Shown one piece after another: positions 8,120 through 16,197 of a DNA stretch of 64,000 nucleotides. The position numbers were made by a program, and so were the translations under genes. The stretch covers positions 16,841 through 80,840 of the forward strand of contig CAYVAT010000010.1 of NCBI GenBank assembly GCA_964449165.1, read 5' to 3'. The stretch's first letter is position 1. Each line of letters starts with the position of its first letter. The stretch comes from CAYSCW01 sp964449165 (GTDB taxonomy: Bacteria > Acidobacteriota > Aminicenantia > Aminicenantales > Aminicenantaceae). The notes under the pieces were generated by a model. It had not been told where the DNA came from, ran no database searches, and saw nothing but the letters and a program-made list of their open reading frames with translations.

Positions 8120-8892
8120 ACCTCCAAAAGGATATTACATACGGACCGGTTCATTCCCGACGGCTGGGACGATCACTGGGAATAAACCTTCTCCCTTCAG
8201 CAAGAAAAGCCTGTCCCTTTAACTGCGTCTATTGCCAATATGGCTGGACCAAAATCCACCGTAAAGAGAAAATCAGCAGCGTGTTATTCCCTTCTGTCGA
8301 AGATGTGAGGAAGGCCCTGACAAAAGCTCTGATTGCTCTGGAGGAGCCCCCATCTTACATCACTTTCTCTGGAAATGGAGAACCAACACTTCACCCGCAG
8401 TTTGGACGGATGGTCAAAGAGGTGGCCATCATTCGAGACGAACTGGCACCCGAAACCGAGACTGCGGTTCTTTCCAATTCAGCATTGGTATCGAGAAAAG
8501 CCATCAGGGAAGCTATCCTCGAACTCGATGTGCACATCATGAAGCTTGACTGCGGAACTGAAAAAATGTTCAGGCGATACAACCAGCCCTGTTCAGGTAT
8601 CGACCTGGAGGTGATCACAGAAGGTCTGGCTAAGATGCCTGGTGTTACAATCCAAACCCTTGTCTCTTCAGGTAAATCTGGCAATCTTGAGGCTCGCAAC
8701 ATTAAAGAATGGATCAAAAGGATAAAAAAAATAAGACCAGAATTGGTTCAGCTGTATACCCTAGATAGGGATTATCCCGACAAGGACCTTAGACCCGCTA
8801 CAAAAGAGGATCTCAATCATATTAAAAAACAGGCGGAAAAAGCAGGAATTGCTGTCCAGATTTATGAGAATCGAACCCGTTCATCTCGTTAG
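8110..8892 (+). CDS. Radical SAM protein (COG0731-like)
   Basis: 260 residues. The radical SAM cluster motif CPFNCVYCQYGWTK (Cys-x3-Cys-x2-Cys) is near residue 35, preceded by the family-typical GPVHSRRLGRSLGINLLP. A following ITFSGNGEPTLHP is the SAM-binding GGE-type motif. This is the pattern of small stand-alone radical SAM proteins grouped with wybutosine-synthesis-like enzymes; their reaction is mostly unknown in bacteria. It overlaps the regulator gene by 10 bp and ends tail-to-tail with the next gene (4-bp overlap). Confidence 0.85.
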   Translation: MLLDLQKDITYGPVHSRRLGRSLGINLLPSARKACPFNCVYCQYGWTKIHRKEKISSVLFPSVEDVRKALTKALIALEEPPSYITFSGNGEPTLHPQFGRMVKEVAIIRDELAPETETAVLSNSALVSRKAIREAILELDVHIMKLDCGTEKMFRRYNQPCSGIDLEVITEGLAKMPGVTIQTLVSSGKSGNLEARNIKEWIKRIKKIRPELVQLYTLDRDYPDKDLRPATKEDLNHIKKQAEKAGIAVQIYENRTRSSR

Positions 8893-10223
8893 TCTTTATG
8901 CATGACCAGATGACGAATGCCTTCTAAAAACATGTCAATCTCTTGGAATGTGATGTAGATGTGGGTGGAAACTCTTACTCCATAGGTTCCTTTTTTCACG
9001 TTTCCGATTGTCCGGATGACGATGTTGTATTTCTCTCTGATATAATTCACTATCTTCCGGGGGTCGACTCCCTCCACAGAAAAGGCGGTCAAGCCGCCGC
9101 TGATATAGGGATCTGCGGATGTATGAAGCTTCACTCCAGGAATCTTGCCCAATTCATTCTTTAAATAACCAGCAAGAGCCTTGACTCTCCTCTCGATCCT
9201 TTCTTTTCCGATGGCGGCCTGAAAATCCACCGCCTCCCCTAAGGCAATGATCAAAGCATCAGATCTTTGGCCTAGCGTTTCATATTTTCTTGCGTTCTGG
9301 TACTGGTCCCAGCCTGAGGAAGCGATGGTGGGCCACATCTTATCCTGAACTTTCTTGCTGACATAGAGAACCCCAACTCCTGTAGGAGCCCCCAGCCATT
9401 TGTACGGACTGGTGGCAAAGAAATCTATTCCCAACTCCTTCATGTCCAGATCCAACATGCCCAGACCATGAGCGCTGTCAGCAACAACCAGAACACCTTT
9501 CTGGTGGGCCATCTCGCTCAATTCTTTGAGAGGGGCAATCAGCCCGGAGATATAAACTGTGTGGCTGATGCTGATAGCCTTGGTTTTAGGCGTTATGGCA
9601 TTTTCGAAAGCCCCGACTATCTCATCCACACTTTTAGGGGGAAGGCCGATAGGAACCTCCTTGATGCTGATCCCATATCTCTTCTCCTTCACCTTCCAAG
9701 GATGAGTTCCTCCAGGATGCTCCATGGTGGAAAGCAGGACTTCATCGCCCTCTTTGAGATCCAAACCGTTAGCCACAAAATTCATCCCTTCGGTCGTGTT
9801 TCTGGTTATGACTACCTCATCAGGAGAAGCGTTTATGAATCGGGCAATCTTATGCCGAACAACTTCTTTCTCTCTGGGGATAAAATTGTAACAATCAAAA
9901 GGATTGGTTGCCTGAAGTTTGCAAAACTTGATGAGCGTGTTAAAAACTGGCTTAGGCATCGGCCCAAGAGTGCCGTTGTTCATCATGATCAGACCGTCTT
10001 GGAACAGGAAATGCTTTCTTAATGCTTTCCAGTACACTCCATCAGGAGATTCATCCTGGATGTATTTTTGATTAAGGGAGGTGATGCTCTGATAGACCGC
10101 TGCGTTCAGCTTGTTCAAAGCGGATACAGACAGCGCTGACCCGGCCAGGAGATATTTGACAAAATCCCTTCTTGAAAGGCCAGCGGAATGAATCTCATCC
10201 TGGTTTTGATTGTAATTGTTCAT
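8889..10223 (-). CDS. Tat-exported class V aminotransferase (isopenicillin N epimerase / cysteine desulfurase-like)
   Basis: 444 residues. The N-terminus carries a twin-arginine signal (GLSRRDFVKYLLAGSALSVSAL). The PLP fold type I core follows: ITRNTTEGMNF, VADSAHGLGMLDLD (cofactor Asp/His), and the Schiff-base Lys in FFATSPYKWLGAPTGVGVLYV. This pattern matches the isopenicillin N epimerase-like branch of class V enzymes, which often carry Tat signals in Acidobacteria-type genomes. It is the last gene of a minus-strand group with DUF89 and Nudix genes. Start ATG 10223 has the ribosome site AAGGAGGG. The substrate is unknown; an exported PLP enzyme suggests amino-acid or peptidoglycan-linked chemistry in the periplasm. 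Confidence 0.87.
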   Translation of the reverse strand: MNNYNQNQDEIHSAGLSRRDFVKYLLAGSALSVSALNKLNAAVYQSITSLNQKYIQDESPDGVYWKALRKHFLFQDGLIMMNNGTLGPMPKPVFNTLIKFCKLQATNPFDCYNFIPREKEVVRHKIARFINASPDEVVITRNTTEGMNFVANGLDLKEGDEVLLSTMEHPGGTHPWKVKEKRYGISIKEVPIGLPPKSVDEIVGAFENAITPKTKAISISHTVYISGLIAPLKELSEMAHQKGVLVVADSAHGLGMLDLDMKELGIDFFATSPYKWLGAPTGVGVLYVSKKVQDKMWPTIASSGWDQYQNARKYETLGQRSDALIIALGEAVDFQAAIGKERIERRVKALAGYLKNELGKIPGVKLHTSADPYISGGLTAFSVEGVDPRKIVNYIREKYNIVIRTIGNVKKGTYGVRVSTHIYITFQEIDMFLEGIRHLVMHKD

Positions 10224-10261
10224 AAAAATTTCCCTCCTTAATATTTATATTATGATCTCTT

Positions 10262-11110
10262 TTAAAACTTCTTTGCCTTCATCAAGATGATATCTCCTTC
10301 TTCCACCCCAATATCTTTAGCTATGACCTGGCATTTGGCTTTTAATAGAAAGAATATGGGACCTCTCTCCTCGGAAAGGCCTTCATAATTGCCCTGCCCT
10401 TTGCTGATGATGAGATCAGCAGAGCGAAAGAGCTTTAAAAACTTCCCGGAGCAGAAGGGCAGAATGGTGCCAGGAGCATCCATACCAGAGGACACTATTT
10501 CAGCCACTTTGTCAATTCTGGCATCCAAAGCATCCTTGCGGACAGCATCATTGATCACAGGTTTTTCTCTTACAACGTAGATCACAGGTTTTTTCATCTC
10601 TTCGATGAGAATCCGGTCAAAGACGGTTTCCCCGGCATTGTCAGCCAGGTAGAGTATCTTTCTTGCATTCTGCAGAGTTTGGCGAAACTCCCAGGAATGA
10701 TCTAGGGCGAAATCCTGAGAGAGGATCTTGGTGATATCTTTCTTGAGGTCAAAAGCTGCCTGGGCACCGAAATCGATGATATTTCCTGCAATGGCTACTC
10801 GAAGAGCTGTCATCAATCGATCCTGCGAAGATTCCAACAACTTCTTCATTTCTGGGTAAAGGGCAAGCGCCTGTTTGGTGCATTTCTCTTTTACTCCTCG
10901 ATAAGGATCACCTACTCCAGTTTTTTCGGATATGATTTTGTAGATTTCTCTGCCGATCTCAGGAGGAGTGGCATCAAAGGATATCTGGGGAAGAGCCAAG
11001 CTAACCGCAACCAGTATTTCCCATACTTTGCTCTCGTCAGAGGTTATCATCCGTGCGGTTTTCAGGGTTTGGCTAAAAAAACAAGGATAACAATCCAGAT
11101 AGGCTTTCAC
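10262..11110 (-). CDS. DUF89 / ARMT1-like metal-dependent phosphatase
   Basis: 282 residues with the DUF89 pattern: an N-terminal Cys pair in DCYPCFFSQTLKTAR, helical bundle, then LYLADNAGETVFDRILIEEM and ISKGQGNYEGLSE, which carry the metal-binding Asp/Asn and phosphate contacts. The family members tested elsewhere are metal-dependent phosphatases that clear damaged sugar- or cofactor-phosphates. It overlaps the upstream Nudix gene by 4 bases (translational coupling), so both products may act in metabolite or nucleotide clean-up. Confidence 0.87.
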   Translation of the reverse strand: MKAYLDCYPCFFSQTLKTARMITSDESKVWEILVAVSLALPQISFDATPPEIGREIYKIISEKTGVGDPYRGVKEKCTKQALALYPEMKKLLESSQDRLMTALRVAIAGNIIDFGAQAAFDLKKDITKILSQDFALDHSWEFRQTLQNARKILYLADNAGETVFDRILIEEMKKPVIYVVREKPVINDAVRKDALDARIDKVAEIVSSGMDAPGTILPFCSGKFLKLFRSADLIISKGQGNYEGLSEERGPIFFLLKAKCQVIAKDIGVEEGDIILMKAKKF

Positions 11111-11595
11111 CGTTTCTTTATACCGTCTCTGATGATTTCTTGATGACTTGAGAAGGCAACCTCGGGAATATCAGTTAGAGGGAAAAACTTTGCGCATAGA
11201 GAATCCGAGCCTGGGGTCAGGGAACCCCGAGCTTCGACTTCATAGCCGATGATGAGAACCTTCTTATAGACTTGAGACACCTGAGTGTAGACTCCGATGA
11301 GCCTGAGAATCTCCCCTTCAAGCCCGGTTTCCTCCTTAAGCTCTCTGAGACAAGCTTCCTCCGGAGTCTCCTCGATTTCTATAAATCCTGAAGGCAATGC
11401 CCATTTTCCTTTACCTGGCTGTACTCCCCTCTTGACCAGAAGAATCCCGTCTTCATCGTCCCTGACCAAGGCAGCGGCACTGGGGAGAGGATTTTCATAT
11501 TTTATCCAGTTGCAACGGGGACAAAAATAACGAGATCTTCCTTCTTCCTTCTTGATCCTTAATTCAGAGCCACAGAGGGGACAGTATTGAAACAT
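11107..11595 (-). CDS. Nudix hydrolase with N-terminal zinc ribbon
   Basis: 162 residues. Two Cys pairs at the start (CPLCGSEL, CPRCNWIKYENP) form a zinc ribbon like that of NudC-type NADH pyrophosphatases. The complete Nudix box follows, GFIEIEETPEEACLRELKEE plus TGL, with the metal-binding REL..EE. The N-terminal half of NudC is missing, so it is the short type often called ADP-ribose or NAD(H) pyrophosphatase; the substrate is uncertain. First gene of the Nudix-DUF89-aminotransferase unit; the 137-bp gap to the divergent DUF5654 gene must hold both promoters. Confidence 0.88.
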   Translation of the reverse strand: MFQYCPLCGSELRIKKEEGRSRYFCPRCNWIKYENPLPSAAALVRDDEDGILLVKRGVQPGKGKWALPSGFIEIEETPEEACLRELKEETGLEGEILRLIGVYTQVSQVYKKVLIIGYEVEARGSLTPGSDSLCAKFFPLTDIPEVAFSSHQEIIRDGIKKR

Positions 11596-11650
11596 TTTTA
11601 GACATCATTTTAAAGGAAGTTCCTTAGAAAAACCAGACGATTTTCAGTAT

Positions 11651-11694
11651 TGAGTCAAATTCAGCTTGACTCAAACCGTTGGAGTCATTATATA
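11651..11694 (+). promoter_or_regulatory. Promoter with operator-like inverted repeat ahead of the DUF5654 gene
   Basis: TTGACT (11666-11671) and TATATA (11689-11694) are spaced by 17 bp. TGAGTCAA (11651-11658) and TTGACTCA (11666-11673) form a perfect 8-bp inverted repeat with a 7-bp spacer whose right arm covers the -35 box, a layout typical of a repressor or activator site. Confidence 0.6.
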
Positions 11695-11732
11695 AATCTT
11701 ATCCATTTTATGTGTAAGGGGAGGCAAATCAA

Positions 11733-11954
11733 ATGAAAACAGAAGTCATCGACAAATTGGCTGCTTTGATCACTGCCGCTTTCGGACTGATCGCAGCCTT
11801 GGCCTGGAATGGTGCCATCACTTCTATCTTTGCCAAGGTTTTCGGTGATCCCCAAGGAATCATCCAGATGATCGTTTATGCTGTGGTGGTCACAGTCATT
11901 GCAGTCATCGCCACTATCTGGATTGGGAAAGCAGCTGCCAAGAAAAAAGAATAG
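11733..11954 (+). CDS. Small DUF5654-type membrane protein
   Basis: 73 residues. There are two membrane helices (about residues 9-35 and 46-66, AAFGLIAALAWNGAITSIF and MIVYAVVVTVIAVIATIWIG) and a Lys-rich tail AAKKKE. The Trp-Asn-Gly between helices is characteristic of this small family, common in archaea and deep-branching bacteria; its role is unknown. It has its own promoter with an operator-like repeat and a strong ribosome site (AGGGGAGG), so it is probably well expressed as a single gene. Confidence 0.75.
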   Translation: MKTEVIDKLAALITAAFGLIAALAWNGAITSIFAKVFGDPQGIIQMIVYAVVVTVIAVIATIWIGKAAAKKKE

Positions 11955-11974
11955 ACAGCCAATATTATGAGCCT

Positions 11975-13171
11975 TCAGCTTAACAGGCTAATTGCTGTCA
12001 GAGCATAAACCTCCGCACAGTCCAGAACATCACTGATTTTAACGTACTCCTCTGGGCCGTGGCTAACCTCCAGGAATCCCGGTCCATAAGCATAAGCCGG
12101 CATTCCTCTCTTGTTGAAGAAGCGAATCTCGCAGAGCCCGGGACAGAGTTCAAAGCTCGGGACTTTCCCTGTCGCCCGTTTGACGGACTCTTTCAAGGCT
12201 GAGGCCAGCAGACTCTCAGGTTTGGATACAGAGGATTCTCCTTCCTGGAGAATCTCCATCCTTATCTTCACTCCTCTCTTCTTGTGCTTTTCCATAATCT
12301 TGACAATTTCTTTCTTGGCCTCATCCAGACTTTCTTCAGGATTGAGTCTTCTGTCGATGGTAAAAAAAGCTCTCTCTGGAACGACGTTGAAGCTCACACC
12401 GCTCCCTGATTCTCCTCCCATGAGCATCACAGAGCTCCTGGCCTGAGGGGGATGTACTCTCATAACTGTCTTCCTCATCTTGATCCGCTGTTTTAATTTC
12501 AATAAAGAATGGCTGATCTCAACTAGATGCTCAAAGGGATTATCTCCCCCGGAGGCCAGACCCACATGGGATGGGCTGCCATGGACAGTAACCAGATAGG
12601 TCAACGCTCCTTTGTTAGCGTTCCAGATGGAACCGCTTGTGGGCTCGGGCATCAGCATTCCCAAGGTCGCAGGGGGAATCAATCCTGAATCCATAAGATA
12701 CCGAGTTCCCAACCTCCCTCCGGTTTCCTCGTCGGGGACCAGGGTAAAGGTGATCCTGCCTTCAAGCTTTATCCCGCTTTCTTGAAGGACGCGAAGGGCA
12801 AAAAGCATGGCCACCAACCCGCCCTTCATATCAGAGCTTCCACGTCCATAAAGGCGACCTCTCCGGATGTGGGCTCTGAAATGCGAGCTTGAATCTGTGG
12901 GAACCACATCATAGTGACCGTGAAAATGAAGACTCTCTTTTCCCTCGCTATAACTGCCTAGGATGGAGAGACGCTGGAATTTTCCATCAGGCACTTTGAC
13001 CACACGGTGGCTGAGGCCCCAATTTCTTAATTTCCTGGAGAGATAGTTCACACACTGCTTGTAAGATTCCCCCGGAGGGTCGACCGTAGGAATGGCGATC
13101 AGTTCACAGAGGGTTTCAAGGATTTGTGTCCTGTACTCCTTGATTCTTTTTCCAATATATTTTTCACCCAT
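11975..13171 (-). CDS. M20-family metallopeptidase (ArgE/DapE-like)
   Basis: 398 residues from ATG 13171. Motifs of the two-zinc amidohydrolase core are FHGHYDVVPTD (His, Asp), GRGSSDMKGGLVAM (bridging Asp), PDEETGGRLGT (general base Glu and ligand Glu) and SHGPEEYVKISD (last His). No signal peptide, so cytoplasmic. The family removes acyl or peptide groups (ArgE, DapE, carboxypeptidase G2); which one is not resolved. Its start overlaps the nitroreductase stop by 8 bp, so translation is coupled. A TTG at 13192 in the same frame is possible but has no better ribosome site. Confidence 0.88.
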   Translation of the reverse strand: MGEKYIGKRIKEYRTQILETLCELIAIPTVDPPGESYKQCVNYLSRKLRNWGLSHRVVKVPDGKFQRLSILGSYSEGKESLHFHGHYDVVPTDSSSHFRAHIRRGRLYGRGSSDMKGGLVAMLFALRVLQESGIKLEGRITFTLVPDEETGGRLGTRYLMDSGLIPPATLGMLMPEPTSGSIWNANKGALTYLVTVHGSPSHVGLASGGDNPFEHLVEISHSLLKLKQRIKMRKTVMRVHPPQARSSVMLMGGESGSGVSFNVVPERAFFTIDRRLNPEESLDEAKKEIVKIMEKHKKRGVKIRMEILQEGESSVSKPESLLASALKESVKRATGKVPSFELCPGLCEIRFFNKRGMPAYAYGPGFLEVSHGPEEYVKISDVLDCAEVYALTAISLLS

Positions 13172-14267
13172 TGTTCTCTGGGAAGGATTCAAAAATTACC
13201 ATATCCGCCAGATCCTTTTTAGATGGTTTCTCTGGCCACTCCCAAGGAATCCCGATGGGCGTGAAACATATGAGCTTGTATTTCTCGGGTATGCTGAAAA
13301 ATCCTTTCATCCTTTCTTCTGGAAAAAAGGTGGTATAAAAACCTGTTCCATAGCCCAAGGCTCTGGCTGCTATCATAAGATAGCCTGCGGCCAAGGTCCC
13401 GTCATAAATAACATAATCTCCATATTCAGCTTCGCTGTCAGCAAGCACTGCCACGTAGACAGGAGCAGAAAGCACATTTTCGAGAAGCTCCTTGATTTTC
13501 CCTTGGGCTTGTGAAAGCTGCTCTTGAGTGGGCTTCCTTCTTGCCTTGTATCTTTCCAGAGCCCAGAGAAGAGCCTCCTTTTTCAGCGCGTCTAACTTTT
13601 CCCTGTCCTGAATGACCAGAAATTTCCAGGGCTGCTGGTTGCCTGCAGTGGGAGCAAAGCGGGCAGCATCAAGTATTTTAAGAATATGCTCTTTAGGGAC
13701 CGGCGTAGGCTTGAATTTGCGGACAGTGCGTCGGTTCTTTATGGTGTTGAAAAGATAGACCTGATCGGAAGTGTACTTTATCTCTAAATCGTCCTCAGTA
13801 TAATAGCGACTGATGGGAGTGCAAATATCGGCCACTACTTTCCACATGCCCTCTTCCTTATGGAAAACCAGGGTAAAGTAGGAATCCAGATGATACATTC
13901 CTCCTTCCGGCAATTTGCTCTTGTAGTGAAATATGGCGGTTGTGTACCCATAACTCTCACCTTCATGTGCTTCCAGAAAATCTACCGGCATCTCCCAACC
14001 AGTTTCCTTAAACCACTCTTCATGAAATTCATGATAACCTTGACGTGAATCAATCAGCTTCCCTCCACTGGTCAGGAAGAAAAACTTCTCATCATCGGTC
14101 ACCGTAGTGAAAAGAGTCTTTAGATCAGATTTCTGAACAGCCTTGACATAAATATCAAAAGTTTCCTGGAGCGAAAGACCGGGCCGGTTTTGCGATGCCG
14201 CAGGCAGAAAGAGAATAAAAGCGGTTGAGGCCAGAATTAAAGCCGTACGAATGAACCTTTTTCTCAT
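13164..14267 (-). CDS. Exported SnoaL-like / nitroreductase fusion protein
   Basis: 367 residues with a signal peptide (MRKRFIRTALILASTAFILFLPAASQ). Residues about 30-155 (LQETFDIYVKAVQKSDLKTL ... SYFTLVFHKEEGMWKVVAD) look like an NTF2/SnoaL-type cone fold. Residues about 175-360 are a nitroreductase domain: NRRTVRKFKPTPVPKEHIL, the FMN-site FAPTAGNQQPW, and the end ALGYGTGFYTTFFP. Nitroreductases are normally cytoplasmic FMN enzymes, so an exported version fused to a ligand-binding fold is unusual. The upstream start lies 22 bp from the assembly gap. It is coupled to the M20 peptidase gene. Confidence 0.83.
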   Translation of the reverse strand: MRKRFIRTALILASTAFILFLPAASQNRPGLSLQETFDIYVKAVQKSDLKTLFTTVTDDEKFFFLTSGGKLIDSRQGYHEFHEEWFKETGWEMPVDFLEAHEGESYGYTTAIFHYKSKLPEGGMYHLDSYFTLVFHKEEGMWKVVADICTPISRYYTEDDLEIKYTSDQVYLFNTIKNRRTVRKFKPTPVPKEHILKILDAARFAPTAGNQQPWKFLVIQDREKLDALKKEALLWALERYKARRKPTQEQLSQAQGKIKELLENVLSAPVYVAVLADSEAEYGDYVIYDGTLAAGYLMIAARALGYGTGFYTTFFPEERMKGFFSIPEKYKLICFTPIGIPWEWPEKPSKKDLADMVIFESFPENNG

Positions 14268-14288
14268 AAACTCCTCCTTTTTTTATCT

Positions 14289-14388
14289 NNNNNNNNNNNN
14301 NNNNNNNNNNNNNNNNNNNNNNNNNNNNNNNNNNNNNNNNNNNNNNNNNNNNNNNNNNNNNNNNNNNNNNNNNNNNNNNNNNNNNNNN
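14289..14388. other. Assembly gap (100 N)
   Basis: Exactly 100 N between the nitroreductase start (14267) and the DUF4932 gene end (14399); the length is a placeholder and the true distance, and the promoter of the nitroreductase gene, are unknown. Confidence 0.98.
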
Positions 14389-14398
14389 AAGAAATGTC

Positions 14399-15772
14399 TT
14401 ATTTTTCTTCAACATATCTATAGTCGGTCACGAAGGGAACCACGATGGTCTTGATGAGCTCTTTTCCATCCCTGAATAGAATAATCTTCAAGGTATCCCC
14501 TTCCTTGGCTTCCTCTTTTTGCTTCACAGCATCATCAAAATCCTGCTTGGATCTTATCTCTTTATCCTCGATTGAGAGAAGAACGTCTCCTTTTCGAACT
14601 TCCGCTTCTTGGAAAGCCGATCCAGGAACAACATCTTTTATCCAGCACTTATCTCCTTTGAATTCATAGTAAAAGCCCAGGATGTCAGGCCTCCTGTACT
14701 CTTCCACTTTGAAGCGAGAAAGTCTGGAGAGAATCTGTGGATAAAAGGCATTCAAATCTGGGTATATCTCACGATTCTTATCATACTCCTCAAAATATGC
14801 ATAGAAATGCTTGATGAGTCTAAATCCCTTTTGGATTTCCTTCTGCAGCATTTCCATGGCTTTCTCCTCACCAAAGGCTTTCCTAAAGAGATGAAGCTGC
14901 CCGGCAGTAACCATGTGTTCGGCGAATGCCCTGTCCCAATCTCTATACCCCATGCGCTCGAAGTCTTTTTTCAGCGGTTTATAGAGATAAGCCAGCTTCA
15001 TGATTTGCTCTCCATACTTCAGGGAAATAGGCTCGATAAAGCAGTGGCTGAATTCGTGGAAGGCAAAATAAGCACAGGCAAAACTGTTCTCACTCCCCAA
15101 GCCTCCATCAAGATGATAAAACCTCCACTCCCCATCCTTATCCTGTACTTCAACATGAGTGGCTGACTGAGCCATGAAAGGACAGGGTACAAAATAATAG
15201 CGCTTGACTTTTCTTCCGTAAAAATCCTCGAGCAGCTGAGGGATGTCGATTGGCGGTAGGTTAGCTTTGACTTCTTTCATGATAACTTGAATATCTTGGC
15301 TGTGAGCTTTCCAGAATTCTTCGAAACCAGATTTCAGATAAAAATCCCGTACTGATGTGAGGTATCCTTCAATCATCTTCTCCATATGTTTCCACTCCTG
15401 GTATTCTGCAGGAATGACTGCTTCCAACCGGGCATCAGGAAAATCAGAATAGTAGAGGGCCAGATAGTTGAAAACAAAGTACCACATTTTTTGAAAAAGC
15501 TGATCTGTCATCATCACCGCTGGATGGTCTTTAAAATCTTGGAAATAATCACGCGCCTGATTGACGAGGGGATGACGGAAGCGTTCCATCATCCCCTCGC
15601 CAGAAGGAGTAAGAATGACCAGAATATGAAAAACTGCTAGATTCTTCGGATAGGTTATCCAAAGCTTTTCACTGACTCTTATCTCGCTCTGAGCGTATAC
15701 TTCCAGGCAAGAAAAAAACAAAATGAAAGCGATGACGATAATAACAATTAAGATTAGGAGTTTTTTACTCAT
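14399..15772 (-). CDS. Exported DUF4932-type metalloprotease with C-terminal PDZ domain
   Basis: 457 residues. A signal peptide (KLLILIVIIVIAFILFFSC, processing after QA) is followed by a long helical region; HEFSHCFIEP (about residue 240) is a HExxH zinc site with a downstream Glu-rich helix, the DUF4932 pattern. The last 90 residues are a PDZ domain (FYYEFKGDKCWIKDVVPGSA, VRKGDVLLSIEDKEI), which usually binds peptide ends. Transcription is predicted from a sigma-54 promoter at 15938-15952 with an enhancer-like palindrome at 16126, through a structured leader (15800-15900). This suggests an envelope peptidase switched on by the NtrC-type system encoded just upstream. Confidence 0.83.
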   Translation of the reverse strand: MSKKLLILIVIIVIAFILFFSCLEVYAQSEIRVSEKLWITYPKNLAVFHILVILTPSGEGMMERFRHPLVNQARDYFQDFKDHPAVMMTDQLFQKMWYFVFNYLALYYSDFPDARLEAVIPAEYQEWKHMEKMIEGYLTSVRDFYLKSGFEEFWKAHSQDIQVIMKEVKANLPPIDIPQLLEDFYGRKVKRYYFVPCPFMAQSATHVEVQDKDGEWRFYHLDGGLGSENSFACAYFAFHEFSHCFIEPISLKYGEQIMKLAYLYKPLKKDFERMGYRDWDRAFAEHMVTAGQLHLFRKAFGEEKAMEMLQKEIQKGFRLIKHFYAYFEEYDKNREIYPDLNAFYPQILSRLSRFKVEEYRRPDILGFYYEFKGDKCWIKDVVPGSAFQEAEVRKGDVLLSIEDKEIRSKQDFDDAVKQKEEAKEGDTLKIILFRDGKELIKTIVVPFVTDYRYVEEK

Positions 15773-15799
15773 TTCTGCATCTCCCCATTTTTATCTCCT

Positions 15800-15900
15800 C
15801 TCCGTGGAGGATATTACACGGAGCCAAACACACACGCATCCTTGAGCTGCCAAGAATTGAGTATATCTTAAATCGTGTGTGTTTCAACTCCCAATTCTTG
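15800..15900 (-). promoter_or_regulatory. Structured 5' leader with interleaved inverted repeats
   Basis: Within the predicted leader of the DUF4932 gene lie a hairpin CTCCGTG (15800-15806)/CACGGAG (15817-15823) and two interleaved perfect repeats. AAACACACACG (15826-15836) is the complement of CGTGTGTGTTT (15874-15884), and CAAGAATTG (15851-15859) is the complement of CAATTCTTG (15892-15900). The a-b-a'-b' order gives a pseudoknot or two mutually exclusive stems. No known riboswitch is recognised. Confidence 0.5.
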
Positions 15901-15937
15901 TCTTTTCTAATCCTACCAATTTCAGATAAACAGATTG

Positions 15938-15952
15938 GCAAAATTCATGCCA
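15938..15952 (-). promoter_or_regulatory. Sigma-54 promoter of the DUF4932 protease gene
   Basis: Minus strand reads TGGCATGAATTTTGC: GG and GC exactly 10 bases apart, full match to the -24/-12 consensus. Predicted transcript start near 15926, 154 bases before the ATG at 15772. Confidence 0.8.
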
Positions 15953-16125
15953 AATCGAAATTTATCTTAAAAAAATTTTTGCTGACAACAGACTGATTCA
16001 TTTTCTTGGCTATTCCCCCAGGCCAGTGATTCAGACCGCTCTTCTCTTCCCATGATAGCATGAGATTTTACTTCTACCTCTTTCATCCTTCCTTAAAAAG
16101 AGCATCTTAAAATTGGGGATCCTTC

Positions 16126-16142
16126 TGTAAAGGTTTTTTACA
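16126..16142. promoter_or_regulatory. Enhancer-like palindrome TGTAAA-N5-TTTACA
   Basis: TGTAAA-GGTTT-TTTACA, about 185 bp upstream of the sigma-54 promoter at 15938. The same half-sites and spacing occur at 23432 and (one mismatch) at 18858. Candidate binding site of the NtrC-type regulator encoded at 18893-20227. Confidence 0.6.
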
Positions 16143-16197
16143 ATTGGATAAAAAATTGCCAACAATAAATAGAGCTTTGACAGTATGAAGGCTGCCT

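Noticed and set aside
9468..10022. Plus-strand 184-codon frame inside the aminotransferase gene
   Set aside because: Shadow of a gene with a clear PLP-site lysine and Tat signal.
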